Shown here piece after piece: positions 53,315-62,241 of a stretch of 64,000 nt of DNA. Each line of letters opens with the position of its first letter. The stretch's first letter is position 1. A program made the translations under genes and the position numbers. The stretch comes from Alphaproteobacteria bacterium (GTDB lineage: Bacteria > Planctomycetota > Phycisphaerae > UBA1845): contig JANQQE010000014.1 in assembly GCA_028285105.1 (NCBI GenBank), positions 124,001 through 188,000 of the forward strand, in the 5' to 3' direction. A model generated the notes under the pieces. It was not told the DNA's origin, searched no databases, and was given only the letters and a program-made list of their open reading frames with translations.

Positions 53315-54628
53315 ATGATGCGCAACTACTTTGTTCTTTCGGACATTTTGACAGCAACGCTTGGAATCGCTTTCGCGCTCTGTCTTGCAGGATGCATGGA
53401 CCCGGTCGTGGTCGAAACCGATTCCGACAATGACGGTATCGTCGATTCGGAAGACGCCTTTCCCGACGATCCTGCCGAATCGGTTGACACCGACAACGAT
53501 GGCGAGGGCGATGTCGCCGACACAGATGACGACAACGACGGTGTGATCGATACCAACGATCCCGACCCACTCGATGCCGAAGTCACGTCGATCGATCCAC
53601 CGGACAATCCGTTCGGCGGAGAATCGGGCGAAGCGACCCCGGGCCTGACCGGCGCACAGAACGACGCCTTCGAATTGGGCAGGGACGTGTTCTCGAAGCT
53701 GTACATGCGCATCGATGGTGTAGGCCCCAATCAGCTTGGTGCAAGTTGCGTGGGATGTCACGAGACACCGGTCGCGGGCGGTTCGGGCACGGAAACTTTC
53801 GTCCGGGTCTTTAGTGTCGGGGTTGCGACCATCGTCGATCATGATGCCCCGGCATTGTTCGGTACCGCATTGTTCGAGCGCGTCAGCGACGAGACCATTT
53901 TGGCGATGCAGGACCCAAACGACGAAGACGATGACGGCATCTCCGGGAGGCCCAACATTGATGGCGACCGCATCGGACGCTTTGGACTCAAAGCGCAAGC
54001 GGCCACGCTTGAATCAATCACCAGAGGTATGCTCGTCAATCAGATGGGCATCACCAGCGATCCGCTCGCCAAGATCGCCCGACCCCAAAATGCTCGACCC
54101 CAAATTGCTCGACCGACCTATCTGGCGCAGGTGGCTCCGCCTACTGGGGGCGGCGGAAATGCGGGCAATGACGACGATGTTGACGATCCGGAAATCAACG
54201 CAACTGACCTTGCAAATCTCATTGCGTTTCAAGGACTGTTAGCCGCTCCACTTCGCGGAACCATTGACCTTGCGGTTCAGCGCGGCGACGCATTGTTTGC
54301 ATCGATCGGTTGCGCCGATTGCCACGTCCCCAGCCTCCCACTCGACACGGGCGAAGTGATTCATCCGTATACGGACCTGCTTATTCACAACATGGGGGAA
54401 GAGCTTTCCGACATGGTTTTTCAAGGCGTGGCTTCGGGTACCGAATTCCGGACGGCACCACTTTGGGGATTGTCTCTATCTGCCCCCTACTTGCATGACG
54501 GACGGGCTGAAACCATCGACGACGCGATTCGTGCCCACGCCGGCGAAGCGCAAAACGCTCGAGATGGATACATTACTTTGAGTGATGAAGAACGCACCGA
54601 CCTGATGCGCTTCCTGGAATCGCTATGA
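53315..54628 (+). CDS. Di-haem DUF1111 (DHOR) lipoprotein with calcium-repeat spacer
   Basis: A ~437-residue protein from the ATG at 53315 (AAGGAG 11 bp upstream). Signal peptide with lipobox LAGC. Residues ~30-80 are Asp-rich thrombospondin-3-like calcium repeats (DSDNDGIVDSEDAFPDD, DTDNDGEGDVADTDDDNDG). The di-haem domain follows with CVGCH and CADCH, and the family end motif FRTAPLWGLSLSAPYLHDG. A short tandem repeat encodes RPQNA-RPQIA-RPTYL. Its stop overlaps the next gene's start (ATGA). It is divergent from the four-haem gene, so the two may share a 270-bp control region. Confidence 0.85.
   Translation: MMRNYFVLSDILTATLGIAFALCLAGCMDPVVVETDSDNDGIVDSEDAFPDDPAESVDTDNDGEGDVADTDDDNDGVIDTNDPDPLDAEVTSIDPPDNPFGGESGEATPGLTGAQNDAFELGRDVFSKLYMRIDGVGPNQLGASCVGCHETPVAGGSGTETFVRVFSVGVATIVDHDAPALFGTALFERVSDETILAMQDPNDEDDDGISGRPNIDGDRIGRFGLKAQAATLESITRGMLVNQMGITSDPLAKIARPQNARPQIARPTYLAQVAPPTGGGGNAGNDDDVDDPEINATDLANLIAFQGLLAAPLRGTIDLAVQRGDALFASIGCADCHVPSLPLDTGEVIHPYTDLLIHNMGEELSDMVFQGVASGTEFRTAPLWGLSLSAPYLHDGRAETIDDAIRAHAGEAQNARDGYITLSDEERTDLMRFLESL
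54080..54109 (+). repeat. In-frame 15-bp tandem repeat inside the di-haem gene
   Basis: CGACCCCAAAATGCT (54080-54094) and CGACCCCAAATTGCT (54095-54109) differ by one base and encode RPQNA and RPQIA. The unit begins once more (CGACC) before diverging. It sits between the two haem motifs in a loop where length may vary. Confidence 0.8.
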
Positions 54629-55686
54629 CCCCATCGATGACGAACAAACTTTGCCGGCGTCGATTCACCGGTGTGATTTGCACGACTCTGCTGGTTTGCG
54701 CAAGCGGCTGCGACCCGATGCCAATCGATGACGACTCGGACAATGGCAACGATACGCCAAGCGAACCCGAATGGCGTGAAGCGTTCACGACAACCGACGA
54801 TGGTTTTTTGTCAGGCGTGTGGGGGTCAGGCCCGGACGACGTCTTCGTTGTCGGTGGGCAGCCGGAGCGCTCCGTCGTCTTTCACTTCGACGGTGCGACC
54901 TGGGAAACGATGGACGTACCGGAAACCCCGATTCTGATCTGGGCATTCGGCTTTGGACCCGACGATGTATATGCCGTCGGCGAGCAAGGAACCGCGCTGC
55001 GCTACGACGGTGCGACGTGGGTGGAGATGGCGACCGGCATCGAAGACGATCTGTGGGGCATCTGGGGCGCATCGCCCGATGACCTGTGGGCGGTCGGCGG
55101 CGAGATCGATACAGGCCCGCCAGTCTTGTTGCACTTCGACGGCGAATCGTGGACATCGCAAACCGTCCCGCCGCTAGACCGCGAATCGACCGCCCTCCTG
55201 AAAATCTGGGGCACATCCAACGACCACATTTTCGCAGTCGGACAAACCGGGTTGATTCTCGAGTACGACGGAAACGATTGGCAACAAATCGACGCCGGAA
55301 CAGCCGATGATCTGGTGTCACTGTGGGGCACCGGGCCCGAAGAAATCGTAGCCGTCGGCGGACGCACCAACGGCACCATCGCAACCTACAACGGAACGCA
55401 ATGGACCAGCCGCTCCGCCGCCCCGCTACCCGGACTCAACGGCGTATTTCCCCTGCAAGAAGGCGAGTACCTGATAGGCGGCTTAATAGGAAGTGCAGCC
55501 GTCTACAATGTCAACACCGACAACTACCAAACCGAAACAACCCCAACCGCAAGAACCATCCACGCCATATGGCACAACGGCGCAAACACAACCTACGCAG
55601 TAGGCGGCCGCTCCTCCGAAACGCCGTATACGGGGGTGGCGTTGACGCAAACATATTCCGCTGAGTCGACGGAGTCAGTGCCCTAG
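54625..55686 (+). CDS. Beta-propeller-like lipoprotein
   Basis: A 353-residue protein whose ATG overlaps the previous stop by 4 bases, so it is translationally coupled to the di-haem gene. Signal peptide with lipobox CASGC. The rest repeats a unit of about 45 residues with the pattern W(G)x(S/A)xxDDVxxVGxxG..xxYDGxxW: WGSGPDDVFVVGGQP, FGPDDVYAVGEQG, WGASPDDLWAVGGEI, WGTSNDHIFAVGQTG, and WGTGPEEIVAVGGRT. This is typical of propeller proteins common in myxobacteria and planctomycetes. It may be a partner or scaffold of the DUF1111 protein; that is inference from coupling only. Confidence 0.75.
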   Translation: MTPSMTNKLCRRRFTGVICTTLLVCASGCDPMPIDDDSDNGNDTPSEPEWREAFTTTDDGFLSGVWGSGPDDVFVVGGQPERSVVFHFDGATWETMDVPETPILIWAFGFGPDDVYAVGEQGTALRYDGATWVEMATGIEDDLWGIWGASPDDLWAVGGEIDTGPPVLLHFDGESWTSQTVPPLDRESTALLKIWGTSNDHIFAVGQTGLILEYDGNDWQQIDAGTADDLVSLWGTGPEEIVAVGGRTNGTIATYNGTQWTSRSAAPLPGLNGVFPLQEGEYLIGGLIGSAAVYNVNTDNYQTETTPTARTIHAIWHNGANTTYAVGGRSSETPYTGVALTQTYSAESTESVP

Positions 55687-55786
55687 GTCGAAAGGGGACG
55701 GACGCACTTTGATAAAACGGTGGCTGCCGAGGATTGTTTCGTAGATTCCCTGCACCCGGTAATGCGAAAGCCTCGGAGGATCACTC

Positions 55787-56008
55787 TTGCACGACAAACT
55801 GAGCAGAGACGCATTGGTGTCACTTGTGAGGCGGATCATGGATGCCGAAGGGAGTGAACAAAAACTCGAGGACATGCATCAAGAATTGGAAAGAAACGTT
55901 GTCGATCCGAATGTCCTCGACTACATCTTCTACTCGGACGAAGAACTCACGGCAGAGCAAATCGTCGACAAAGCGCTAGCCTATCAACCGCGTCTGTTCG
56001 GATCGTAG
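55787..56008 (+). CDS. Colicin E-type (bacteriocin) immunity protein
   Basis: A 73-residue acidic protein. It starts at a TTG (55787) with GGAGGA 7 bp upstream. The pattern ALVSLVRRIMDAEGSEQKLE, then NVVDPNVLDYIFYSDEELTA and IVDKALAYQP, is that of the small E-colicin/pyocin immunity family (the Im9-like four-helix fold) that binds DNase-type toxins. No colicin-like nuclease gene is next to it. It is followed 71 bp later by a second, unrelated immunity-type gene. The protein would protect against toxins delivered by competitors or from a toxin encoded elsewhere. Confidence 0.78.
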   Translation: MHDKLSRDALVSLVRRIMDAEGSEQKLEDMHQELERNVVDPNVLDYIFYSDEELTAEQIVDKALAYQPRLFGS

Positions 56009-56079
56009 TCGATTCCCCCACCTCACGGAAGAGATCGGGCACGTTTCGCTACACATCCAATGTTGGCCGGAGTCAGACA

Positions 56080-56502
56080 TTGAGCATTCCATTCACTGTT
56101 CGACAAGCGCTGCACGATGACATCTGGCAAAGAGCCGATTCCTCCGCGGCTGACGAGATCTTGCGGAATCTGCGCGTGCCGGATTCTGCAACGTTCTTTG
56201 AATTCTTCACAACGTTTGCAGGGCCTTTTGGCAGCAAGTCATTCGGGCATGAACTCCTGGATTTGTACGAACAGAAAGAATCGATTGCGACGAATACTGA
56301 AGCGGTTCGCAGCGAATTCGGGTTTCCGAATCGATATTTGGTTGTCTCGAACCTTCTTGGCCACTCCGTGCTGGTGTACGACATCGAATCAGAGAAGGTC
56401 TATGACGTAGACTTCGAGGGCGGTGACCAGATGTTGCTTAAAGGGTCGCTCAACCCAAGTTGGAATTCATGGGAAGAATTCCTCTGCGAATATTTCGGAT
56501 GA
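56080..56502 (+). CDS. SMI1/KNR4 (SUKH)-type immunity protein
   Basis: A 140-residue protein from the TTG at 56080 (GGAG 7 bp upstream). The fold pattern of the SUKH superfamily is visible: a Pro-Asp start (VPDSATFFEFFTTFAGPFG), a strand region NRYLVVSNLLGHSVLVYDIE, then EKVYDVDFEGGDQMLL and the C-terminal helix SWEEFLCEYFG. SUKH proteins are widespread toxin-immunity proteins. It follows the colicin-type immunity gene on the same strand with no toxin gene around, giving a small polyimmunity locus. Confidence 0.62.
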   Translation: MSIPFTVRQALHDDIWQRADSSAADEILRNLRVPDSATFFEFFTTFAGPFGSKSFGHELLDLYEQKESIATNTEAVRSEFGFPNRYLVVSNLLGHSVLVYDIESEKVYDVDFEGGDQMLLKGSLNPSWNSWEEFLCEYFG

Positions 56503-56635
56503 TCACATTCCGACACGTCTGAACCATGGAAATGCATTTGGCTTATGTGTTGGGATTGGGCAAGTACTCAAACCGGCAAATGAAATAGATAACCGCCATG
56601 ACTCGATCCACCGAAAATTCTGTAAACTAAAGTTG

Positions 56636-57940
56636 ATGAATTACCAAACCACATGTCTGATCGTTGGCGGGGGGCCGGCTGGTGTTTTTCTTGGCTTTTT
56701 GCTGGCTCGTGCTGGCGTTAAGGTGATCGTTGTTGAGAAGCATGCGGACTTTCTTCGCGACTTTCGCGGCGACACGATTCACCCTTCTACCATGCAGATC
56801 ATGCACGAACTCGGATTGCTCGACGAGTTCATGCCGCTCATCGATTTTCATACCGGAACATTGAATGTCAACATCAACGGCGTCAGTTTTGACGGGCCGG
56901 ACTTCTCGCACCTGGATACGAAATGCCCTTTTGTCGGATTCGTACCGCAGTGGGACTTGCTGAACTTTCTGGCGACCAAGGCGAAAGCGTTTCCGACATT
57001 CGACTTGCGGATGAGCACGCGGGCGGTGGATGTCATTCGCGACGATCGACAAGATGTTGGTGTGCGCAATGCTGGCGGACGGAGCGCCGACGGGCGTGTT
57101 GTCGGTGTGGTCTGCGAACACGACGGCAAAACGTATGAGATCCGCGCCGATCTTGTTGTCGCGTGCGACGGACGCGGGTCAACGATTCGAAACGCCATGG
57201 CGCCGCCTCCAGATGCAAGCCGCAACAATCACCGCGTTGACGAGGTCGGCATTCCGATTGACGCGTTGTGGTTTCGACTCGATCGACCGGAAGGCGATGA
57301 CGGCCACACGCAGGGCTGGCTTCGCGAAGGGCACATGCTGGTGACCATCCCCAGGCGCAGTCACTACCAGATCGCTTTGGTCATTCGCAAGGGCGGGTTT
57401 GACGACATCCAAAAGGCTGGCATCGAGAAGTTCCGCGACACAGTTGCGAAGGTGTGTCCCATCTTGAGTCACGTTTGCGGTTCGCTCGAATCGTGGGACG
57501 ATGTCAAACTGCTATCCGTGCAGATCAACCACATGCGAACGTGGCACCAGCGCGGGTTGCTGTTTATCGGTGACGCAGCCCACGCGATGTCTCCAGTCGG
57601 TGGTGTCGGTATCAACCTCGCCATTCAAGACGCGGTCGCAACCGCCAACTTGCTGGCTAGACCACTGCTCGAAAAGTCTCTGACCGATTCCGGCCTTGCC
57701 AAAGTTCAAGCCCGTCGAGGACCACCCACGCGCAAGATGCAGCGGCTGCAACGACTCGCCCATCGCGCACTTTTTAGTGGCGGCCAACAAATCGACAAGC
57801 CATTTTCACCGCCGTGGTACGTGCGATATGTCGTCCGCTTTCTGGCACCGATCCTCCGCCCCAAAGCTGCTAAGTGGATCGGACTCGGCTTCGTGCAGGA
57901 ACACGTCGAGACGCCATCGACAGCAGTAAGCCAGAACTAA
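56636..57940 (+). CDS. FAD-dependent monooxygenase (PF01494-type)
   Basis: A 434-residue flavoprotein hydroxylase-like enzyme. The ATG at 56636 gives an N-terminus directly before the FAD dinucleotide motif (CLIVGGGPAGVFLGFLLARA). Its upstream frame overlaps the immunity gene and is not used. The DG motif is VACDGRGSTIRNA, and the GD motif LLFIGDAAHAMSPVGGVGINLA is quoted in parts. The C-terminal region has a hydrophobic end (WYVRYVVRFLAPILRPK), suggesting membrane association. Substrate unknown; such enzymes oxidise aromatic or quinone-like compounds. No clear ribosome-binding site. Confidence 0.85.
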   Translation: MNYQTTCLIVGGGPAGVFLGFLLARAGVKVIVVEKHADFLRDFRGDTIHPSTMQIMHELGLLDEFMPLIDFHTGTLNVNINGVSFDGPDFSHLDTKCPFVGFVPQWDLLNFLATKAKAFPTFDLRMSTRAVDVIRDDRQDVGVRNAGGRSADGRVVGVVCEHDGKTYEIRADLVVACDGRGSTIRNAMAPPPDASRNNHRVDEVGIPIDALWFRLDRPEGDDGHTQGWLREGHMLVTIPRRSHYQIALVIRKGGFDDIQKAGIEKFRDTVAKVCPILSHVCGSLESWDDVKLLSVQINHMRTWHQRGLLFIGDAAHAMSPVGGVGINLAIQDAVATANLLARPLLEKSLTDSGLAKVQARRGPPTRKMQRLQRLAHRALFSGGQQIDKPFSPPWYVRYVVRFLAPILRPKAAKWIGLGFVQEHVETPSTAVSQN

Positions 57941-58428
57941 CAAGTCAGCATAAGTTGTTCGAATTCATTCCGCCTCGTGCTAGCACGATTGCTATGATCG
58001 CGCACAAGCCAGAGAAGTGTCTTTCGTCTTATTCTGAAGCTCCCATGCCGGAGTCGCCGAAACGCGAACCTTTTACGATGATACACTGAATCGAAACCCC
58101 AGTCCGTTGGCCATCTGTGCACTTACCATTGTTCTCGCCTTGCCGTCTTCTGAATCGACACCATCCAAGTAAGGCAGGTCCACTGTGCGGGCCGCGCCGA
58201 TGTGGCAGCGTGTGCCAAACATGGTCCGCACAGCCGACCCTATCAACCTTGGCTTAGGCCAAATCCCCCATCCTCTGCGCACATTTTTCGGCAATGCATT
58301 TCAACTGGTAATCGAACTATGCTTGCAGAGATTTAACAAGCGCGACCAATTCCATTCTGTTATAATCCGACCGCGTCGAATGACGTCATTCAAACTGTAG
58401 CTGCGCGAACCCTTGGAAAGGATCGAAC
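57941..58428. other. Intergenic region with the astacin gene promoter
   Basis: No gene is supported. An extended -10, TGTTATAAT (58358-58366), with TATAAT at 58361-58366, lies 63 bases before the astacin ATG. It has no good -35, which fits an extended-minus-10 promoter. The rest shows no repeat or RNA fold I can support. Confidence 0.5.
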
Positions 58429-60198
58429 ATGCCCCGCTTCCGAACAACCGTCGCGACTTGTCTGATTGCATTGCTCAGTGCCGCTATTGATTCAACCCCG
58501 CTACGCGCCCAATCAGTCAGCGCGCCTGACGGCAATACGAACGTCGCTACAAATCCTGATCATGGCATCTTTTCTGATCATGTCGTCGAGCCACTTCGCC
58601 CGCACAACCACCATGACCATTGGACCTGCTCGGTGCTACAAACCGACGAACAACTTCGCGGTGTACATGCAGCCAACTTGTGGCCGAACAACACCGTTTA
58701 CTATTCGTTCAATGCCAACACGTCGCCATCTAATCAAGCCGACGCACTTGCGGCGATGGCGTTGATCGAAGGCGTTTCGTCAATGACCTTCATCGCCCGC
58801 ACGACCGAACCGGACTATGTCGTCTTTACCGATGCCGGGGGAAACAACTCGTTCATTGGCCGTATCGGCGGACCGCAGACGATCAACATCAACGCATGGT
58901 CCGTCCACTTCGTCATCGTACACGAAATCATGCACGCGATGGGCATCTACCACGAACAGTCGCGCCCGGATCGCGACACGTTTGTCCAGATCAACTCGGC
59001 GAACATCTGCCAAAACTGTTGCAGTGGTGGACCTTGCGATAACAATTTCGCCATCGAAGCCGGGGCGAGCACCGTTGGCCCATATGACTTCGATTCGGTC
59101 ATGCACTATGGCCAGTGTTTCTTTTCGACGTGCGGCAACTGCTTCGCCGACCCGGCTAACTGTCGCACGATCACGGTGCTTCCGCCGTTTGACACTGCCT
59201 GGCAAAACGCCATCGGCCAGACCGATCACTTCAGCGACGGCGACATTCTGACCATTCAAACAATGTATCCATCGCTGAGCGTCCCGTGCGAAAGCGTGAT
59301 CGGCGACCTCGACGACGACAACGATTGCGACCTGGAAGATGCGTTGATTTTCCAAACTTGCTACGACGACAGCACCGGCGGCCGGCCCGAATGTTCGTGC
59401 GCCGATCCGAACGTTGACGAAGTCGTCGACGCATCCGATGTCGAGTCGTTTATCAATGCGATTCACGGACCGGATGTGTTGCTCGGCGCCTGTTGTAGCG
59501 ATGGCGACGGCGTCTGCACGGAGAGAACTGCCGGCGAATGCAGCATTTCGGGTGGAACGTATCAAGGCGATGGCGTTACCTGCGCCGATACCAGTTGCCC
59601 GGTGACCAACCCGGGCGCATGCTGCGACCCAACCGACCTGTCATGCACGATCACATCCAGCGTGTTGTGCGAAGCAGCAAACGGTATTTACAAAGGAAAT
59701 GGAACCAACTGCAACGGTGCCGAATGCCCGACTGAGTACTCGAATACGCGCACGGGGATATTCTTCTTTGGACAAGGCGCGAATGTCGAAATCGGCGACG
59801 ACATGACATTGGCTGGCACCGCGCGTGAATTGGCTTATTACGACCTGTCCGTATATAGCCAAGCCGCGACGCCGCCAACAGCCACGGTGTCCCTCTACAC
59901 GGCCTGTCCCGGTTCGGGCGGCACGCTTATCGCGGGAACCACAAGAGTCTTCCCGAACATCGCCGCATCGCAAGTCGTCAAACTCTCCGCAACGTTTGAC
60001 CCGACGATCACACTGCCCAACACGGTCTGGATGGTCGTTTCATTCGACCAGAACAACGGCAACTGGTTGATCGGGGAGCAAGCTGAGGTCGGTTCAACCA
60101 CCAATAACTTCGGCGTGAATGCCCCATGGGGTTGTAACTTCACATTTACCGGAGGAACCTGGGGCGGGCTTCAAGCGAATATCATTTGCGTGGACTAA
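58429..60198 (+). CDS. Secreted astacin-type metalloprotease with cysteine-rich modules
   Basis: A 589-residue exported protease. The ATG at 58429 follows GGAAAGG; the signal peptide ends near LRAQS. The M12A catalytic motif is HEIMHAMGIYHEQSRPDRD (from H165), and SVMHYG (~223) is the Met-turn tyrosine region. After the protease domain come a dockerin-like calcium loop (GDLDDDNDCDLEDALIF) and two GACC modules (LGACCSDGDGVCTE, PGACCDPTDLSCT), typical of planctomycete exported proteins. The last ~120 residues form a beta-rich domain. It probably digests extracellular protein. Confidence 0.88.
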   Translation: MPRFRTTVATCLIALLSAAIDSTPLRAQSVSAPDGNTNVATNPDHGIFSDHVVEPLRPHNHHDHWTCSVLQTDEQLRGVHAANLWPNNTVYYSFNANTSPSNQADALAAMALIEGVSSMTFIARTTEPDYVVFTDAGGNNSFIGRIGGPQTININAWSVHFVIVHEIMHAMGIYHEQSRPDRDTFVQINSANICQNCCSGGPCDNNFAIEAGASTVGPYDFDSVMHYGQCFFSTCGNCFADPANCRTITVLPPFDTAWQNAIGQTDHFSDGDILTIQTMYPSLSVPCESVIGDLDDDNDCDLEDALIFQTCYDDSTGGRPECSCADPNVDEVVDASDVESFINAIHGPDVLLGACCSDGDGVCTERTAGECSISGGTYQGDGVTCADTSCPVTNPGACCDPTDLSCTITSSVLCEAANGIYKGNGTNCNGAECPTEYSNTRTGIFFFGQGANVEIGDDMTLAGTARELAYYDLSVYSQAATPPTATVSLYTACPGSGGTLIAGTTRVFPNIAASQVVKLSATFDPTITLPNTVWMVVSFDQNNGNWLIGEQAEVGSTTNNFGVNAPWGCNFTFTGGTWGGLQANIICVD

Positions 60199-60343
60199 GA
60201 ATGAGAAATGGGCATCGAGCACAAAAGATAGGTCATGTCATCAACCCGACAAGACCGGAATCGAAACTCCAATCGTAGGGTCCGCTGCGCGGACCGCATC
60301 GTATACAAGTACTCGCCGAGCAACTCGGTACGCACAGCGAACC

Positions 60344-60862
60344 TTATTTGGCTTTCTTCTTTTTGGCTGTATTTTTTTTGGTCGTGGCTTTCTTCTTGGG
60401 CCGTTTGCCTGCCGTCTTGATGGCTGACTCGTAGTGCTTGATGAATTGCTTGGCGGGGACGCGTTTGATGGCTTCGCCGATGATTTCCAGCGGCACATCT
60501 TCGAGCTTCTTGAATCTCACGCACGACTTGCCCATGTCGAGTTTCTTACCAGTCTTCGCCCATTCCTTCTTGAACCACGTTTGTAATTTCGGATCGCTGT
60601 AGATGCATGACATGTAGACGGCCATGTGGTTCTTTTGCGAGGCGAGGCTGGCGAAGGGCAGCGGCTCATTCGGGTCGCAGTGGTAACCGTCCGGATAAAG
60701 CGAATGCGGAACGAAGTACCCGATCATCCCGTACTGCATGCCCTCTTTGTAGCCTTTGTCGAGATTGGCTTTAATGACTTTGCGGACAGCTTGAAGCGCT
60801 TTTCGGCGATCTTCCGGCAGTTCGTCAAGGTATTGTTTTACGGTGGTGGCTTTGCTTTGCAT
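60344..60862 (-). CDS. DUF1801 protein with lysine-rich tail
   Basis: A 172-residue protein. I start it at the ATG at 60862 because the family begins MQSKATTVKQYLDELPEDRR; the frame is open to 60952, and an ATG at 60871 is possible. DUF1801 core: MQYGMIGYFVPHSLYPDGYH and the KKLDMGKSCVRFKKLEDVPL strand-helix. The C-terminal ~20 residues are almost all Lys/Thr/Ala (KKKATTKKNTAKKKKAK), resembling nucleic-acid-binding tails. Family function is unknown. It is convergent with the astacin gene. Confidence 0.82.
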   Translation of the reverse strand: MQSKATTVKQYLDELPEDRRKALQAVRKVIKANLDKGYKEGMQYGMIGYFVPHSLYPDGYHCDPNEPLPFASLASQKNHMAVYMSCIYSDPKLQTWFKKEWAKTGKKLDMGKSCVRFKKLEDVPLEIIGEAIKRVPAKQFIKHYESAIKTAGKRPKKKATTKKNTAKKKKAK

Positions 60863-61165
60863 AGGGGGCATCTTAACCCGCGGAGCAACCGTTACACAAC
60901 GCAAATCCGGTTCAATCGCCAACTTAGGTCGCGCGGGACACAATTGCTCCACACTCCGACTGCAAGAATAGGTCCTTTTTCTTGATCAAGGTGCAATGAA
61001 CAGCCCCTCAAACGCAATAGAATGATGGCACGGTACGGCTTGCATGCCGAGTTTTAGAGTCTTTACGCTAAAGGCGCAATTGACTGTTTCTTAATTAAGC
61101 ACAAACAAGCGAAAGCGGGACCAGCGCGTTTCTGTTTTCGTTTTCCTTTTATCAGGAGGAAGAAA
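60863..61165. other. Divergent intergenic region
   Basis: Between DUF1801 (minus) and the lamin-tail protein (plus). TTGACT at 61080-61085 lacks a clear -10 at proper distance. A GAAA-capped stem (AAGCGAAAGCGGGAC near 61108) superficially recalls a cyclic di-GMP riboswitch but lacks its other conserved parts. The strong ribosome-binding site AGGAGGA belongs to the downstream gene. Confidence 0.4.
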
Positions 61166-62083
61166 ATGAAGCGAATGAAAGATGCGCCGCCTGCCACATG
61201 CGGTTGGGTCGCCTTAATGATTGGAGCCAGTCTCGGATTGACCAGCCATTTTGCCCAAGCTGCCGCCGACGTGACCGTCACTGAGGTTGCGCATGTCGTC
61301 GTTGGCGGTGTCGGCTCAACCTACGTTGAGGTGGCCAACCTCGGCGACACAGCTATCAGTGTTTCGGGCTGGCGGTTGTGTTCGCGAATCGACTACGACT
61401 CGACCGCCTCGCCTGGTTCGTGGGGTACACGAATGAACACGGCGCACGGCATGCTTCAACCAGGTGATGTTGTCATCATTGAAATCACCAGTACCGACGT
61501 CGCCGGCATTCAAGCTGAAGTGGGCGCTGCCAATTTTGTCAATGTCGTCTGGAGCGGGTTTAACAATTCGCTCAGTGAAGACCATTATGATGCAGCCGAC
61601 TTTGCCCTTTACGCAACCGCGCCTTTTGGAACTGCGGCGAACATGCGTGACTTTATGAAGTGGAACACAACCACATCGATCGGGCGCGAAGGACCGGCTG
61701 TCGCCAACGCTTTTTGGCCTTCATCAACGGCGAATATTCCATCGCCCCTCTCCAGCGACATCACGGATTCATCTCAAAGCCAGTCGATTCAACTCGAAAT
61801 GATTGAGACATCACCAGGCAGCGGCGTTTTTGAGCACGAGTCGCCTGACAATTATTTCGTGGTCAATAATACGCGGCATTCATTGGGGCGCTTGTCGAAG
61901 AAGGGGGACGCAGATGGAAACGGAACCGTCGAGCAAGCCGATACGACGATCATGATCGACGAGTGCCTTGGAGGTCCAGACGCTGGCGCATTGCCATCGG
62001 AATGCACGCCAACCGATTTTGACAGCGATGGCGATGTCGATCTTCAAGATGCAGCTGAGTTCCAACTCGCATTTGAAGGATAA
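61166..62083 (+). CDS. Secreted lamin-tail-domain protein with dockerin-like end
   Basis: A 305-residue exported protein with AGGAGGA 6-7 bp before the ATG. Signal peptide cleaved near FAQAAA. The first domain (~35-185) matches a lamin-tail/LTD fold (VTEVAHVVVGGVGSTYVEV, then GDTAISVSGWRL). The C-terminus is dockerin-like, with two calcium loops (GDADGNGTVEQADTTIM and DFDSDGDVDLQDAAEF). Likely a surface or extracellular structural protein. A strong hairpin terminator follows 38 bases after the stop. Confidence 0.8.
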   Translation: MKRMKDAPPATCGWVALMIGASLGLTSHFAQAAADVTVTEVAHVVVGGVGSTYVEVANLGDTAISVSGWRLCSRIDYDSTASPGSWGTRMNTAHGMLQPGDVVIIEITSTDVAGIQAEVGAANFVNVVWSGFNNSLSEDHYDAADFALYATAPFGTAANMRDFMKWNTTTSIGREGPAVANAFWPSSTANIPSPLSSDITDSSQSQSIQLEMIETSPGSGVFEHESPDNYFVVNNTRHSLGRLSKKGDADGNGTVEQADTTIMIDECLGGPDAGALPSECTPTDFDSDGDVDLQDAAEFQLAFEG

Positions 62084-62120
62084 ATCTCGAGCTACTCGTG
62101 TCTACTGCACTCAATCGACG

Positions 62121-62156
62121 AACGCTCCCGCGAAAATTCCAATTCGCGGGAGCGTT
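62121..62156. terminator. Bidirectional intrinsic terminator hairpin
   Basis: AACGCTCCCGCGAA pairs perfectly over 14 bp with TTCGCGGGAGCGTT around an 8-base loop. It sits between the convergent lamin-tail protein and DEAD-box helicase genes. The plus-strand T-tract is short (TTCTTATGTTT), but the stem is very stable, so it should stop transcription from both sides. Confidence 0.75.
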
Positions 62157-62241
62157 CTTATGTTTCGTACGTTTTTGATTGCTGCCAAGAGCAACAATCC
62201 GATGACTACCAGCTGCTAGAAAAGCTGGATTGTATGTTGCC

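Noticed and set aside
61080-61165. Possible cyclic di-GMP (GEMM-I) riboswitch (GCACAAAC, GAAA loop, GGGAC)
   Set aside because: The GCAAAGCC tetraloop-receptor segment and the second helix are missing.
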